Assembly: GCF_007970185.1 (NCBI RefSeq)
Contig: NZ_CP042431.1
Location: 4,402,001 to 4,466,000, forward strand
DNA length: 64,000 bases
From: Pseudobacter ginsenosidimutans
GTDB taxonomy: Bacteria > Bacteroidota > Bacteroidia > Chitinophagales > Chitinophagaceae
Reading direction: 5' to 3'
How positions within the stretch are numbered: the stretch's first letter is position 1; the number at the start of each line of letters is the position of its first letter. The translations under genes were made by a program, and so were the position numbers. The notes below the pieces were generated by a model. That model saw nothing but the letters and a program-made list of their open reading frames with translations, ran no database searches and was not told the origin of the DNA. Positions 1 through 8,380 of this stretch are shown piece by piece.

Positions 1-1
1 G

Positions 2-2365
2 GTGGTGATCCCGGCCGGTCTCTGGATCTCCGGCCCGGTTACACTGAAAAGCAATGTGAACCTGCATTTGCAGTACAATGCATTGTTGCAGTTCACTACA
101 GATTTCAGCCAGTATCTGCTGGTGGAAGGCAACTGGGAAGGGCTGCCGCAGATGCGGAATCAAAGCCCTGTCTCAGCCACAGGCCAGGAAAATATTGCAC
201 TGACCGGCAATGGTATCATCGATGGTGGCGGCGATGCCTGGAGAATGGTGAAGCGAGAAAAGCTCACCGAGAGCCAATGGAAATCCCTCGTGGCTTCCGG
301 CGGTATGCTCAGTGAAGACAAGCGCACCTGGTATCCCAGTATTCAGTCTTACAAAGGTTCACTCTTGAAGAATCCCGGCGCCATCGAGCCAGGTAAGGAT
401 GCAGCTTTCTACAATAATGTAAAGGATTTCCTGCGTCCGAATTTACTGGTGCTCACCAACTGCAAACGCATATTGCTGGAAGGACTGATCATTCAGAACT
501 CGCCAGCCTGGTGCCTGCATCCCCTGATGAGTGAAGATATTGTTGTACGCAATATTACCGTGAGAAATCCATGGTATGCGCAGAACGGAGATGGCATAGA
601 TGTGGAAAGTTGTAAAAATGTACTGATCGAGAATTCTGTATTTGATGTGGGCGACGATGCCCTTTGCATGAAAAGCGGAAGGGATGAAGCAGGAAGAAAA
701 AGAGGGATACCTACACAGGATATGATCATCAGGAATTGTGTGGTCTACCATGCGCACGGTGGATTTGTGGTAGGCAGTGAGATGAGTGGCGGTGTAAAGA
801 ATATTCATGTAAGCAACTGCACTTTCATAGGAACGGATATTGGCCTTCGCTTCAAATCAGCGCGTGGTCGCGGTGGATTGGTAGAGAATATCTTCATAGA
901 TCAGATCGCCATGCGTGATATTGTTGGTGAAGCAATTCTCTTCGATATGTATTATATGGCAAAGGACCCTGTTCCCCTTTCTGGTGAAAAAAGAGAAACA
1001 CCCAGGGCCGAGCTGTTACCAGTAAACGAAGGAACGCCTGAGTTCCGCAATATCAGTATCAGCAATGTGGTGGTGAACGGTGCGCCCAAAGCCATCTTCC
1101 TGCGCGGACTTCCTGAAATGCCGGTGAAGAACATAACACTGAAGAATATGCGTTTTGTAACGGAAACTTACCTCGAAGCGGTGGATACCATTGGTATCCG
1201 TCTGGAAAATATCCAGTGGCAGTCTTCCCGTATTGCCGCCAGCACATGGGGTGAGAAGCTGAGCCAGACTGCTATGCGTATCTGGCCTGATTCCTTTTCG
1301 CTCGAAGGGGATAAGACTGCCAAATGGCGATACGACCTGGGCGTGATCCTGAAAGGCATGGAAGCAGTGTGGAAACAGAACAAACAACAGGAGTACTTCA
1401 ACTATATCAAAAAGATGATGGACTTCTATGTTGACCAGAACGGTAAGATCAAAGGCTATAAAAAAGATGAGTTCAATATCGATCATGTAAATAATGGAAA
1501 GAATATCCTTTTCCTGTATGAGGAAACGGGAAATGAGAAATACAGGAAAGCTGCAGATCTGCTGAGGGACCAGCTTCGTCATCACCCCCGCACCAAATCC
1601 GGCGGCTTCTGGCACAAGGAGATCTACCCCTGGCAGATGTGGCTGGATGGGCTTTATATGGGACAACCTTTCTATGCTCAATATGCTAAACTTTTCAATG
1701 AACCAGAAGCATTCAATGATATTACCCGCCAGTTTGTGCTGATGGAACAGTATGCACGCGATAAGAAGACCGGCCTGCTCTATCATGGCTGGGATGAATC
1801 ACGTGAACAGCGCTGGGCAAACAAGAAAACAGGACAATCGCCCAATTTCTGGGGCCGCGCTCTCGGCTGGTACGGCATGGCGATGGTAGATGCGCTGGAT
1901 TATTTTCCAGCCAACCATCCAGGCAGAGACTCCGTCATCGGTATTTTGAACCGTTATGCCAAAGCAGTTGTTAATTACCAGGACGCCGGCTCAGGAACCT
2001 GGTGGGATGTGGTTGACAAGAAGAATGCTCCCGGCAATTACCACGAATCATCAGCCAGCAGCATGATCGTTTACACGCTGGCCAAAGGTATCAGGATGAA
2101 GTACTTGCCTGCTTCCTACAACAAAGCAGTACAGAAAGGTTTCGATGGCATTATCAGTGAATTCATAGAAAAGGATACAAACGGAGGAATCAATCTGAAA
2201 GGAACCGTAGCGGTATCCGGACTGGGCGGCAATCCTTACCGTGATGGCAGTTACGAATATTATATCAGGGAACCGGTAATCACCAATGATCCCAAGGGAA
2301 TGGGAGCATTCATAAAATGTGCGGCGGAAATGGAATTGATGCGGCAGACAGGAGGGAGACCATGA
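2..2365 (+). CDS. GH28 polygalacturonase-GH105 unsaturated rhamnogalacturonyl hydrolase fusion (5' partial)
   Basis: The reading frame is open at the left edge, so the signal peptide and roughly the first strands of the beta-helix lie outside the window. Residues 1-430 are a GH28 right-handed beta-helix: NGDGID near residue 195, GDDA near 217, a Gly/His-rich HGGFVVGSE segment near 252 and RFKSARGRGG near 282 match the four conserved GH28 blocks. From about residue 440 a GH105 (YteR/YesR-like) alpha6/alpha6 barrel follows. Its WLDGLYM segment near 546 carries the catalytic Asp, and WGRALGW lies further on. GH28 hydrolyses galacturonan or rhamnogalacturonan backbones, and GH105 removes the unsaturated uronic acid left by pectin lyases. 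The stop overlaps the next ATG (ATGA), so it is co-transcribed with the galacturonate genes uxaB and uxaA. The protein is probably exported to the periplasm or cell surface. Family calls are firm; the exact linkage is inferred. Confidence 0.9.
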   Translation: MVIPAGLWISGPVTLKSNVNLHLQYNALLQFTTDFSQYLLVEGNWEGLPQMRNQSPVSATGQENIALTGNGIIDGGGDAWRMVKREKLTESQWKSLVASGGMLSEDKRTWYPSIQSYKGSLLKNPGAIEPGKDAAFYNNVKDFLRPNLLVLTNCKRILLEGLIIQNSPAWCLHPLMSEDIVVRNITVRNPWYAQNGDGIDVESCKNVLIENSVFDVGDDALCMKSGRDEAGRKRGIPTQDMIIRNCVVYHAHGGFVVGSEMSGGVKNIHVSNCTFIGTDIGLRFKSARGRGGLVENIFIDQIAMRDIVGEAILFDMYYMAKDPVPLSGEKRETPRAELLPVNEGTPEFRNISISNVVVNGAPKAIFLRGLPEMPVKNITLKNMRFVTETYLEAVDTIGIRLENIQWQSSRIAASTWGEKLSQTAMRIWPDSFSLEGDKTAKWRYDLGVILKGMEAVWKQNKQQEYFNYIKKMMDFYVDQNGKIKGYKKDEFNIDHVNNGKNILFLYEETGNEKYRKAADLLRDQLRHHPRTKSGGFWHKEIYPWQMWLDGLYMGQPFYAQYAKLFNEPEAFNDITRQFVLMEQYARDKKTGLLYHGWDESREQRWANKKTGQSPNFWGRALGWYGMAMVDALDYFPANHPGRDSVIGILNRYAKAVVNYQDAGSGTWWDVVDKKNAPGNYHESSASSMIVYTLAKGIRMKYLPASYNKAVQKGFDGIISEFIEKDTNGGINLKGTVAVSGLGGNPYRDGSYEYYIREPVITNDPKGMGAFIKCAAEMELMRQTGGRP

Positions 2366-3270
2366 CAGCTAAAAGGACCATACCATTTTTGCTGACCAGA
2401 AGGAATCTCAAAAAGATAAAAACAAGAACAGTGGCAGTCCCGGCTGCTGCGATATTCGAATTACCGGAAAGAGTATTGCAGTTTGGTACAGGTGCGCTCC
2501 TGCGCGGACTGCCTGCCTGGTGCATCGATAAAGCCAACAGGCGGGGAATCTTTAACGGACGCATCGTTGCTGTTACTTCAGGAGATGAAACAGACCCGTT
2601 GACAGCACAGGATGGTCTGTACACTATTTGTGAAAGAGCTGCTGCCAAAACAGGAACTACTGCCAGTTTCGTAATCAATGCAGCAATTAGTCGCGTGTTG
2701 AATGAAAGCCTGCACTGGGACCTGATCCTGCGTTGCGCTGCCAATCCTGAAATGCAGATCGTGGTGGCGCAGACCAACGCGGCAGACCTTGTGCTGAAAA
2801 AAGACAATGTACACTGGCAACCACCAAAATCCTTCCCCGGGAAACTGCTGGCATTTCTGTATCACCGGTTCAAGCACTTCAATGGTGCAGCCGGAAGCGG
2901 TATGGTGATCATCCATTCTACCGGTCCGGAACAGCCGAAAGGGCTTGATGCCATTGTGCTGGAACTGGCGCATCAGAACGGATTGGAAACAGCTTTTCTC
3001 GATTGGCTGGAAGCTTCCAATCATTTCTGTAACTCAGTGGCGGACCGCATGGTGCTGAATTCCATCAGTCCGCAACAACAGAAGGAACTGGAGAAGATGA
3101 CCGGATATAAAGATGAATTGCTGGTGATAACAGAATCTTACCGGAACTGGTGCATCGAAACCAATAACAAGAGCGTTCAGAAAATATTATCATTCAGTCA
3201 GGCCGATCCGGGAGTGGTGCTGTCCCCCCAGCTCTCATCATTCGGAAAAATGAAACCAATCAGGGGATAA
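2362..3270 (+). CDS. uxaB: Tagaturonate reductase, C-terminally truncated (probable pseudogene)
   Basis: Starts at the ATG inside the ATGA overlap with the upstream gene. An ATG at 2317 in the same frame is less likely. The product of about 302 residues matches the N-terminal NAD-binding half of UxaB/mannitol dehydrogenase-family reductases, which convert D-tagaturonate and D-altronate. The Rossmann region contains FGTGALLRGL near residue 34, and the middle contains SFPGKLLAFLY and SNHFCNSVADRM. Family members are about 480-500 residues. Here the sequence stops just after ADPGVVLSPQLSSFGKMK, where relatives continue with the catalytic K-x4-N-x2-H segment and a helical C-terminal domain. No continuation exists in another frame, and uxaA begins 11 bases after the stop. 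The Lys may be kept, but the Asn and His are lost, so activity is unlikely. This looks like an internal deletion of about 550 bases. Confidence 0.8.
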   Translation: MTAKRTIPFLLTRRNLKKIKTRTVAVPAAAIFELPERVLQFGTGALLRGLPAWCIDKANRRGIFNGRIVAVTSGDETDPLTAQDGLYTICERAAAKTGTTASFVINAAISRVLNESLHWDLILRCAANPEMQIVVAQTNAADLVLKKDNVHWQPPKSFPGKLLAFLYHRFKHFNGAAGSGMVIIHSTGPEQPKGLDAIVLELAHQNGLETAFLDWLEASNHFCNSVADRMVLNSISPQQQKELEKMTGYKDELLVITESYRNWCIETNNKSVQKILSFSQADPGVVLSPQLSSFGKMKPIRG

Positions 3271-3281
3271 ATGGAATAACC

Positions 3282-4931
3282 ATGAAGCAGAAAGTATTGA
3301 AAGTGCATCCGCAGGATAATGTGCTGGTGGCCCTGCAGGACCTCAGCAAGGGTGAAAAAATATTGTATAACGGCGTTGAGTATACGTTGTTGGATGATGT
3401 GGCCGCCAAACATAAATTCGTTACTGCGGATCTTGAAAAAGGCGCAGCTGTAATCATGTACGGCGTACTGGTGGGTAAGACCACTGAAGCGCTTCCTGCA
3501 GGCTCGCGCATTACAACGTCAAATCTCAAACATGCTTCAGCAGCCTATGCGTTGTCTGAAACCAGGAAAGAAGTGCATTCGAAAACGGAAAACGATACAT
3601 CCTGGAAAGACAGGACTTTCATGGGCTATCACCGGAGCGATGGCTGCGTGGGCACCGGCAATTACTGGCTGGTAGTGCCTTTGGTTTTTTGCGAAAACAG
3701 GAATGTGGAAGTATTGAAAGATGCCTTGCTGGAAGAACTGGGTTATGCTCATCCGCCAAAATACCGCGCACTCACCAAACAGTTGGTGGCTGCCATGGAG
3801 AGCGGTGTGGATGTGGAAACCATCAGCCTGAACGAATCTGCACAGGCAACTGCAAAGAGTCCTGTTTTCAAAAATGTGGACGGCATCAAATTCCTTTCGC
3901 ATACTGGTGGCTGTGGTGGTATCAGGCAGGATGCACAAACTTTATGCGGACTGCTGGCCGGTTATATCACTCATCCCAATGTGGCGGGCGCTACCGTGCT
4001 CAGCCTCGGTTGTCAGAATGCACAGGTGGCCATGTTGAAGGAAGAGATCGAAAAGAGATCACCTTCATTCGATAAGCCACTTTATATTTTCGAGCAGCAG
4101 ACAGTGGGCAGGGAAACAGACCTGATCGAGTTTGCGATGAAACGCACATTTGAAGGACTGATCATCGCCAATCAGCAAACCCGGAAACCGGCGCCCATCA
4201 GCAAACTGGTGATCGGACTGGAATGCGGCGGTTCGGATGGTTTCTCCGGCATCTCCGCCAATCCTGCGATCGGTCATACTTCCGATCTGCTGGTCAGCGC
4301 CGGCGGTTCCGTGATCCTCTCCGAGTTTCCCGAGCTCTGTGGTGTGGAGCAGGAGATCAGTGACCGCTGTTCCGATGTGCGCGATGCAGAGCGATTTATC
4401 TGCCTGATGCGTGCATATGCTGCCAGCGCAGTAGCAGTGGGATCTGGTTTCGATATGAATCCATCACCCGGAAATATAAAGGATGGTCTGATCACCGATG
4501 CCATGAAATCCGCAGGCGCAGCCAAGAAAGGCGGCACATCCGGGGTGGCTGCTGTGCTGGATTATCCTGAAGTGGTGCGCAGGGCGGGGCTCAATCTGCT
4601 TTGCACACCCGGCAATGATGTGGAGAGCACTACTGCCGAAGTGGGCGCCGGCGCTACTGTTGTACTGTTCACTACAGGACTTGGTACGCCTACCGGAAAC
4701 CCTATTGCACCGGTAGTGAAGATCTCAAGCAATACAGCTTTGTACAACAGGATGCCGGATATCATCGATATCAATGCCGGCACCATCATTGAAGGCAATG
4801 AAACCATCGAGCAATGTGGTGAGCGCATACTCGAGTACGTGATAGCAGTGGCCAGTGGAGAAAAATTGGTGAATGCCGTGAGACTGAGCCAGGATGATTT
4901 CATTCCCTGGAAAAGAGGGATCAGTTTATGA
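3282..4931 (+). CDS. uxaA: Altronate dehydratase
   Basis: The 549-residue cytoplasmic protein has the full UxaA layout. An N-terminal SAF domain (about residues 1-90) is followed by the large catalytic domain, with GYHRSDG near 107, HTGGCGGIRQD near 210, GLECGGSDGFSGI near 312 and a C-terminal TGLGTPTGNPIAPVVK segment. The enzyme dehydrates D-altronate to 2-keto-3-deoxygluconate in the galacturonate (hexuronate) pathway. It follows uxaB by 11 bases and ends in a strong hairpin, so it closes the operon that begins upstream of the window. One oddity: the usual DGRVGTRN-type segment reads DGCVGTGN here, so two positions that are often Arg are Cys and Gly. Together with the truncated uxaB this may point to a decaying pathway, though I cannot judge how variable those positions are. 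Confidence 0.92.
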   Translation: MKQKVLKVHPQDNVLVALQDLSKGEKILYNGVEYTLLDDVAAKHKFVTADLEKGAAVIMYGVLVGKTTEALPAGSRITTSNLKHASAAYALSETRKEVHSKTENDTSWKDRTFMGYHRSDGCVGTGNYWLVVPLVFCENRNVEVLKDALLEELGYAHPPKYRALTKQLVAAMESGVDVETISLNESAQATAKSPVFKNVDGIKFLSHTGGCGGIRQDAQTLCGLLAGYITHPNVAGATVLSLGCQNAQVAMLKEEIEKRSPSFDKPLYIFEQQTVGRETDLIEFAMKRTFEGLIIANQQTRKPAPISKLVIGLECGGSDGFSGISANPAIGHTSDLLVSAGGSVILSEFPELCGVEQEISDRCSDVRDAERFICLMRAYAASAVAVGSGFDMNPSPGNIKDGLITDAMKSAGAAKKGGTSGVAAVLDYPEVVRRAGLNLLCTPGNDVESTTAEVGAGATVVLFTTGLGTPTGNPIAPVVKISSNTALYNRMPDIIDINAGTIIEGNETIEQCGERILEYVIAVASGEKLVNAVRLSQDDFIPWKRGISL

Positions 4932-4950
4932 TAAAAAGTAGAATAATAGA

Positions 4951-4980
4951 AAAAGCCTGCTATTGCTGTAGCAGGCTTTT
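4951..4980. terminator. Intrinsic terminator after uxaA (bidirectional)
   Basis: A perfect 12-bp inverted repeat (AAAAGCCTGCTA / TAGCAGGCTTTT) with a 6-base loop ends in a T-run on both strands. It lies between uxaA (plus) and the convergent lipoprotein gene (minus), so it can stop both. Confidence 0.85.
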
Positions 4981-4999
4981 AAGTATGTGAATCGCTCAT

Positions 5000-5859
5000 C
5001 TATTTTATAACACGGAGCGTGATCCTGTTTTCTTCCGTCACATCGTCTCCGTTTCTGTCGAGCCACTCAGATGTTCTCATCAGGTCGGCAGTTAGTTCAC
5101 GGATAGTAACTTCTCCTGTATTGTCTTGATCACTGGGATCTGAATATCCGAACTTGCTCTCGCCAGTTCCAATCCAGTTCCATTTCATTACTTTACTTTC
5201 CAACAGTTGTTTTTGAAAGAATATTCTTGCATAGTAAGTACCACTGCTGCTGATGCGAACTGTCATGGAATCAACTTCCTCACCGAAATTCTTACTGTAA
5301 TCTTCTTCCCTGGCAATATACCAGTGGCGGGAAAATAATTTAGTCTTCTCAGATGTGCTGATGGCAGCTGTCCTGAGGCCTGTAATTGGAACACTGATGT
5401 CCAGTTCGGTGTAGTGAAGCCTGCCTTCCAGTTTGTTATCAGTGATCTTGATGCCGCCCAGGGAACCCAGGGAGCTCAGCAGGATCGAGTCTGCAGCAAC
5501 TGCTTTGTATTTGCCTTCCACCAGCAGATAGCCGTCGATAGACACAATATAAATACTGTCTGAATAGAACTCAACAAATGCTTCGCCTGAAGCGAGAGGG
5601 CGGATATCATTTGTTTTAATGATGCCATTGGTCTTTACAATGCCTGCAAATGCTTTGTTGACTGTCACAGGAGGAGTAACCACATTCCTGGGCCTGAGTG
5701 AATTCACCAGTTCAGGGTCCAGTTCCCATTTGGCGGCCAGGTTAGCCTGCAGCTTTTCTGCTTCTGTGGGAGGGGAGTGGTGTTGTGATTGTTATCGTCC
5801 TTGGAACAGGAGAAGATAAAGGCGCAGGAGGCCAGAAGGAGTACGTGAATCTTTTTCAT
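5000..5859 (-). pseudogene. Frameshifted lipoprotein of unknown function
   Basis: Two pieces in different frames read as one secreted protein. From the ATG at 5859 the sequence gives a lipoprotein signal peptide (MKKIHVLLLASCAFIFSC, lipobox Cys at residue 18) followed by an acidic, Asn-rich linker, then runs into a stop. The second frame continues from about PPTEAEKLQANLAAKWEL and stays open to 5000 (235 residues from a GTG at 5707). One extra base in the C4 tract (forward strand 5771-5775 region) would join them into a lipoprotein of about 286 residues. The mature part is beta-rich, with no motif I recognise. The family is unknown; it resembles the many small surface lipoproteins of Bacteroidota. 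It may be a true pseudogene, a phase-variable gene or a sequencing error. Confidence 0.65.
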
Positions 5860-6089
5860 TTGGTTTTGGGATTTTTCGTGTTGTACGTAAATCGGCCCGC
5901 AAGATAGCCAATTCTGCGTCTACTGGTAAGGGATAGGTGTATAATATCCTGATTTTTTGATAATTATGCGGGTATCATGACAAGAAAGATGCTCCCTCAA
6001 AAACTACATTTCCCATTTGCGAAACCCGTTTTTCCGTGAAGAGCAAACCTGTCTGCGCGTTTGTTGGCATCTTTAAAAAAAAGAACAGC

Positions 6090-6413
6090 ATGTGCAATTT
6101 CAGGATGTGGTATAAAACCGATGATGAAGTGTATGTATTGCAATGTGTACAATGTAATACATATCAGGTCAGGATGCGTAATGCAGCATTCATGTTCGAT
6201 ACTTTTACATTTACATTGTTCTGCGAAGTGGTGGCAGATCTTTATATTAAATCCACTGAAATGAAACCTGGTGAGCCAATCAAAGTGCCTACTTTCAATC
6301 AGGGTATGGACCTGATACTGGAAAGGCCCGCTCTGCGTGAATTGTACTATCTCCTGGATGGAGCGGATACAGAGATGAAAGCTGCACAAATGACCAGTCT
6401 CTTTTATTATTGA
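6090..6413 (+). CDS. DUF6686-like small protein
   Basis: A 107-residue product is read from the internal ATG at 6090 (MCNFRMWYKTDDEVYVLQC). An in-frame ATG at 6036 would add 18 residues that look unrelated. The N-terminal CNFRMWYKTDD...VLQCVQCNTYQV resembles the DUF6686 family of Bacteroidota, short cytoplasmic proteins with a Cys pair (CVQC near residue 20) that suggests a metal-binding or zinc-ribbon-like turn. No function is known. No signal peptide or membrane segment is visible. It lies 30 bases before the DUF2891 gene in the same direction and may be co-transcribed with it. Confidence 0.6.
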   Translation: MCNFRMWYKTDDEVYVLQCVQCNTYQVRMRNAAFMFDTFTFTLFCEVVADLYIKSTEMKPGEPIKVPTFNQGMDLILERPALRELYYLLDGADTEMKAAQMTSLFYY

Positions 6414-6443
6414 TTTGCTGCGGTCAATCCTTATTTTTACCGG

Positions 6444-7532
6444 ATGAAAATCCATACGCTCATCCTGTCAGTTGCCGTACTTTTACAAGTATCTATGCAA
6501 GCGCAAACGGGCAACAGGAATTTATTCAGTAAGGAAGTGGCTGCAAAACTGGCTTCGTTGCCTTTACATTGCATCAACAATGAATGGCCCAATAAGACCA
6601 GTCATACTTCCGACTCCGCTACTGATCATGTATTGCTTCCCCATCAACTGCATCCTGTTTTCTATGGGTGTTTCGACTGGCATTCCTCCGTGCATGGCCA
6701 CTGGATGCTGGTGAAACTGCTGAAGACATTTCCGGATATGCCGGACCGTGATAAGATCATCGCCGTTCTCAACAATAGTTTCCAGCTGGAAAAGATGAAA
6801 GAGGAAGCTGCCTATTTTTCAAAATACAAAGTGGCTTCTTCCTGGGAACGTACTTACGGATGGGCATGGCTGTTGAAACTGGATGAGGAGCTTTACACCT
6901 GGAATGATCCGCTTGGCAAGCAATGGTATTCAAGCCTGCAACCACTCACACAAACCATCAAAGAGCTCTGGACAAAATATCTTCCCAAACAAACCTATCC
7001 CAATCGTACTGGTGTGCATCCCAATACTGCATTCGGACTGGTGTTTGCGCTGGACTGGGCCAATGCGCTCAATCAACCTGAGTTTGCAGCGCTGATCAAA
7101 CAACGCAGCAAGGATTATTATCTCGGCAATAAACATACGCCCGCTTATATGGAACCTGATGGCACAGATTTTCTGTCGCCCAGCCTTGAGATCGCAGACC
7201 TGATGCGCAGGGTATTGCCAAAAGAAGAATTCCTGAAATGGTTCAACAGTTTCTACACCAAAGAAGGGATCGATAATATCACCAAAATGCCGCAGGTGAG
7301 CGACCGAACAGACTACCAGATAGTACACCTTGACGGGCTCAGCCTGAGCCGCGCCTGGTGTATGAAGGGCATCGCCAAATCCTTACCCGCCACTCATCCT
7401 TACAGGAAACTGTTCAATGCAAAGGCTGAAGAATTCCTGCATCATACATTGCCGCATGTTACTTCCGGCAATTATGGAGGAGACCACTGGCTGGCATCTT
7501 TTGCGGTATATGCCATTTTTGAAGACAGATAG
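6444..7532 (+). CDS. DUF2891 family secreted protein
   Basis: The 362-residue protein starts with a Sec signal peptide (about residues 1-20, cleavage near QAQTG). The remainder matches DUF2891: LPLHCINNEWPNK near residue 32, HPVFYGCFDWHSSVHGHW near 72, ERTYGWAWLLKL near 135, THPNTAF-like VHPNTAFGL near 193 and a C-terminal GNYGGDHWLASFAVYA. The conserved His, Trp and Asp residues and helical pattern suggest an alpha/alpha-barrel fold like those of glycoside hydrolases or lyases, but I know of no demonstrated activity. The protein is probably periplasmic. A strong terminator follows 23 bases after the stop. Confidence 0.85.
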   Translation: MKIHTLILSVAVLLQVSMQAQTGNRNLFSKEVAAKLASLPLHCINNEWPNKTSHTSDSATDHVLLPHQLHPVFYGCFDWHSSVHGHWMLVKLLKTFPDMPDRDKIIAVLNNSFQLEKMKEEAAYFSKYKVASSWERTYGWAWLLKLDEELYTWNDPLGKQWYSSLQPLTQTIKELWTKYLPKQTYPNRTGVHPNTAFGLVFALDWANALNQPEFAALIKQRSKDYYLGNKHTPAYMEPDGTDFLSPSLEIADLMRRVLPKEEFLKWFNSFYTKEGIDNITKMPQVSDRTDYQIVHLDGLSLSRAWCMKGIAKSLPATHPYRKLFNAKAEEFLHHTLPHVTSGNYGGDHWLASFAVYAIFEDR

Positions 7533-7555
7533 AAAAGTGTAATCCGATAAAAATA

Positions 7556-7592
7556 GAAAGAAGCGGTCCGGTGATCCCGGGCCGCTTCTTTC
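7556..7592 (+). terminator. Intrinsic terminator after the DUF2891 gene
   Basis: A perfect 11-bp inverted repeat (GAAAGAAGCGG / CCGCTTCTTTC) has a GC-rich 15-base loop. It sits between the DUF2891 gene and the convergent minus-strand gene ending at 7617 and could serve both. Confidence 0.75.
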
Positions 7593-7616
7593 GTTGATGG
7601 TTGTACGATAAGATCT

Positions 7617-8228
7617 TTATTCTCTTCTGCCGAGCCAGATGCCCAATCCCATGTCGAAGGGAACGATCAGGCGGCCATGATTTTCTTTTACCTTGCCGCC
7701 ATCCGGCAGCGGCCCGGTGGATGATGCCCAGCGGTAGCCAAGTCCTGCACTCAGGTTCATATTCAGCCGCCCTGGCATATTGCGCTGAATACCCCATAAG
7801 CCGGCAACATGGTAAACAGGCCTGCGTGAGCTTTCTTCAAAATAACTGCTGCTCATTCGCATTTTGGATAGGACCGTTCCGCCGGAAAGCGCAAAGAAAT
7901 TGGCGCTGTTCTTTTCTGTCCGCCTGTTGCGTTGTACCCTTTTCCCGAAATTATAATAGAACCGGTATTGGAGGGCGAGGGCCGGATCGAAATAGAAGCT
8001 GGACTCAGTTCCCGTTTCAGAGCTAACTGAGAAAGAGGCGGCCAGATTCATGAATGCACTTGCATACAATGTTTGGTATTGCGAGGTCTTCACTTCGTAG
8101 CTGAAGCCGGGTGTAAGGAATGTAACGGCCGCCACATTCTCAGTGGAAGCTTCCTGTGCAGTGGTGGCCAGCGGGAACTGGCTCATCACCAGTACGGCGA
8201 TCAGGGTTAAGGGGAATAAGGGTTTCAT
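7617..8228 (-). CDS. Hypothetical outer-membrane beta-barrel-like protein
   Basis: The ATG at 8228 is chosen because a clean signal peptide follows (MKPLFPLTLIAVLVMSQFPL, cleavage near ATTAQE). Extending to 8306 only adds a charged, unrelated leader. The mature protein of about 180 residues alternates hydrophobic and polar residues, with repeated aromatic/Gly strands (SFYFDPALALQYRFYYNFGKR; LNMNLSAGLGYRW; FDMGLGIWLG), typical of a small outer-membrane beta-barrel. I recognise no named family. A TATATTTG sequence (8234-8241, minus) fits the Bacteroidota -7 consensus but sits only five bases before the ATG, so any transcript from it would be almost leaderless. Confidence 0.6.
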   Translation of the reverse strand: MKPLFPLTLIAVLVMSQFPLATTAQEASTENVAAVTFLTPGFSYEVKTSQYQTLYASAFMNLAASFSVSSETGTESSFYFDPALALQYRFYYNFGKRVQRNRRTEKNSANFFALSGGTVLSKMRMSSSYFEESSRRPVYHVAGLWGIQRNMPGRLNMNLSAGLGYRWASSTGPLPDGGKVKENHGRLIVPFDMGLGIWLGRRE

Positions 8229-8330
8229 GGTACCAAATATAATATCTCTGACCCTGAACTGTACAGTTTTACTCCGGACTGCAGCTTTATTATCCTGAAG
8301 CGTCATATTCCGATATAGGATATTAACGTA

Positions 8331-8358
8331 AAAGGCTGCCCCGGAAGAGGCAGCCTTT
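8331..8358 (-). terminator. Intrinsic terminator of the susC-susD pair
   Basis: A perfect 10-bp stem (AAAGGCTGCC / GGCAGCCTTT) with an 8-base loop lies 22 bases past the SusD stop on the minus strand. The T-run is short. Confidence 0.7.
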
Positions 8359-8380
8359 TTACCAAAACCGGTGTTCCGGT

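Noticed and set aside
1016-1786. 256-codon open frame on the minus strand within the GH28-GH105 gene
   Set aside because: It is antisense to a well-conserved gene, has no recognisable motif and arises from its codon pattern.
6036-6089. Upstream ATG (6036) for the DUF6686-like protein
   Set aside because: The extra 18 residues do not fit the family start, which matches from MCNF at 6090.
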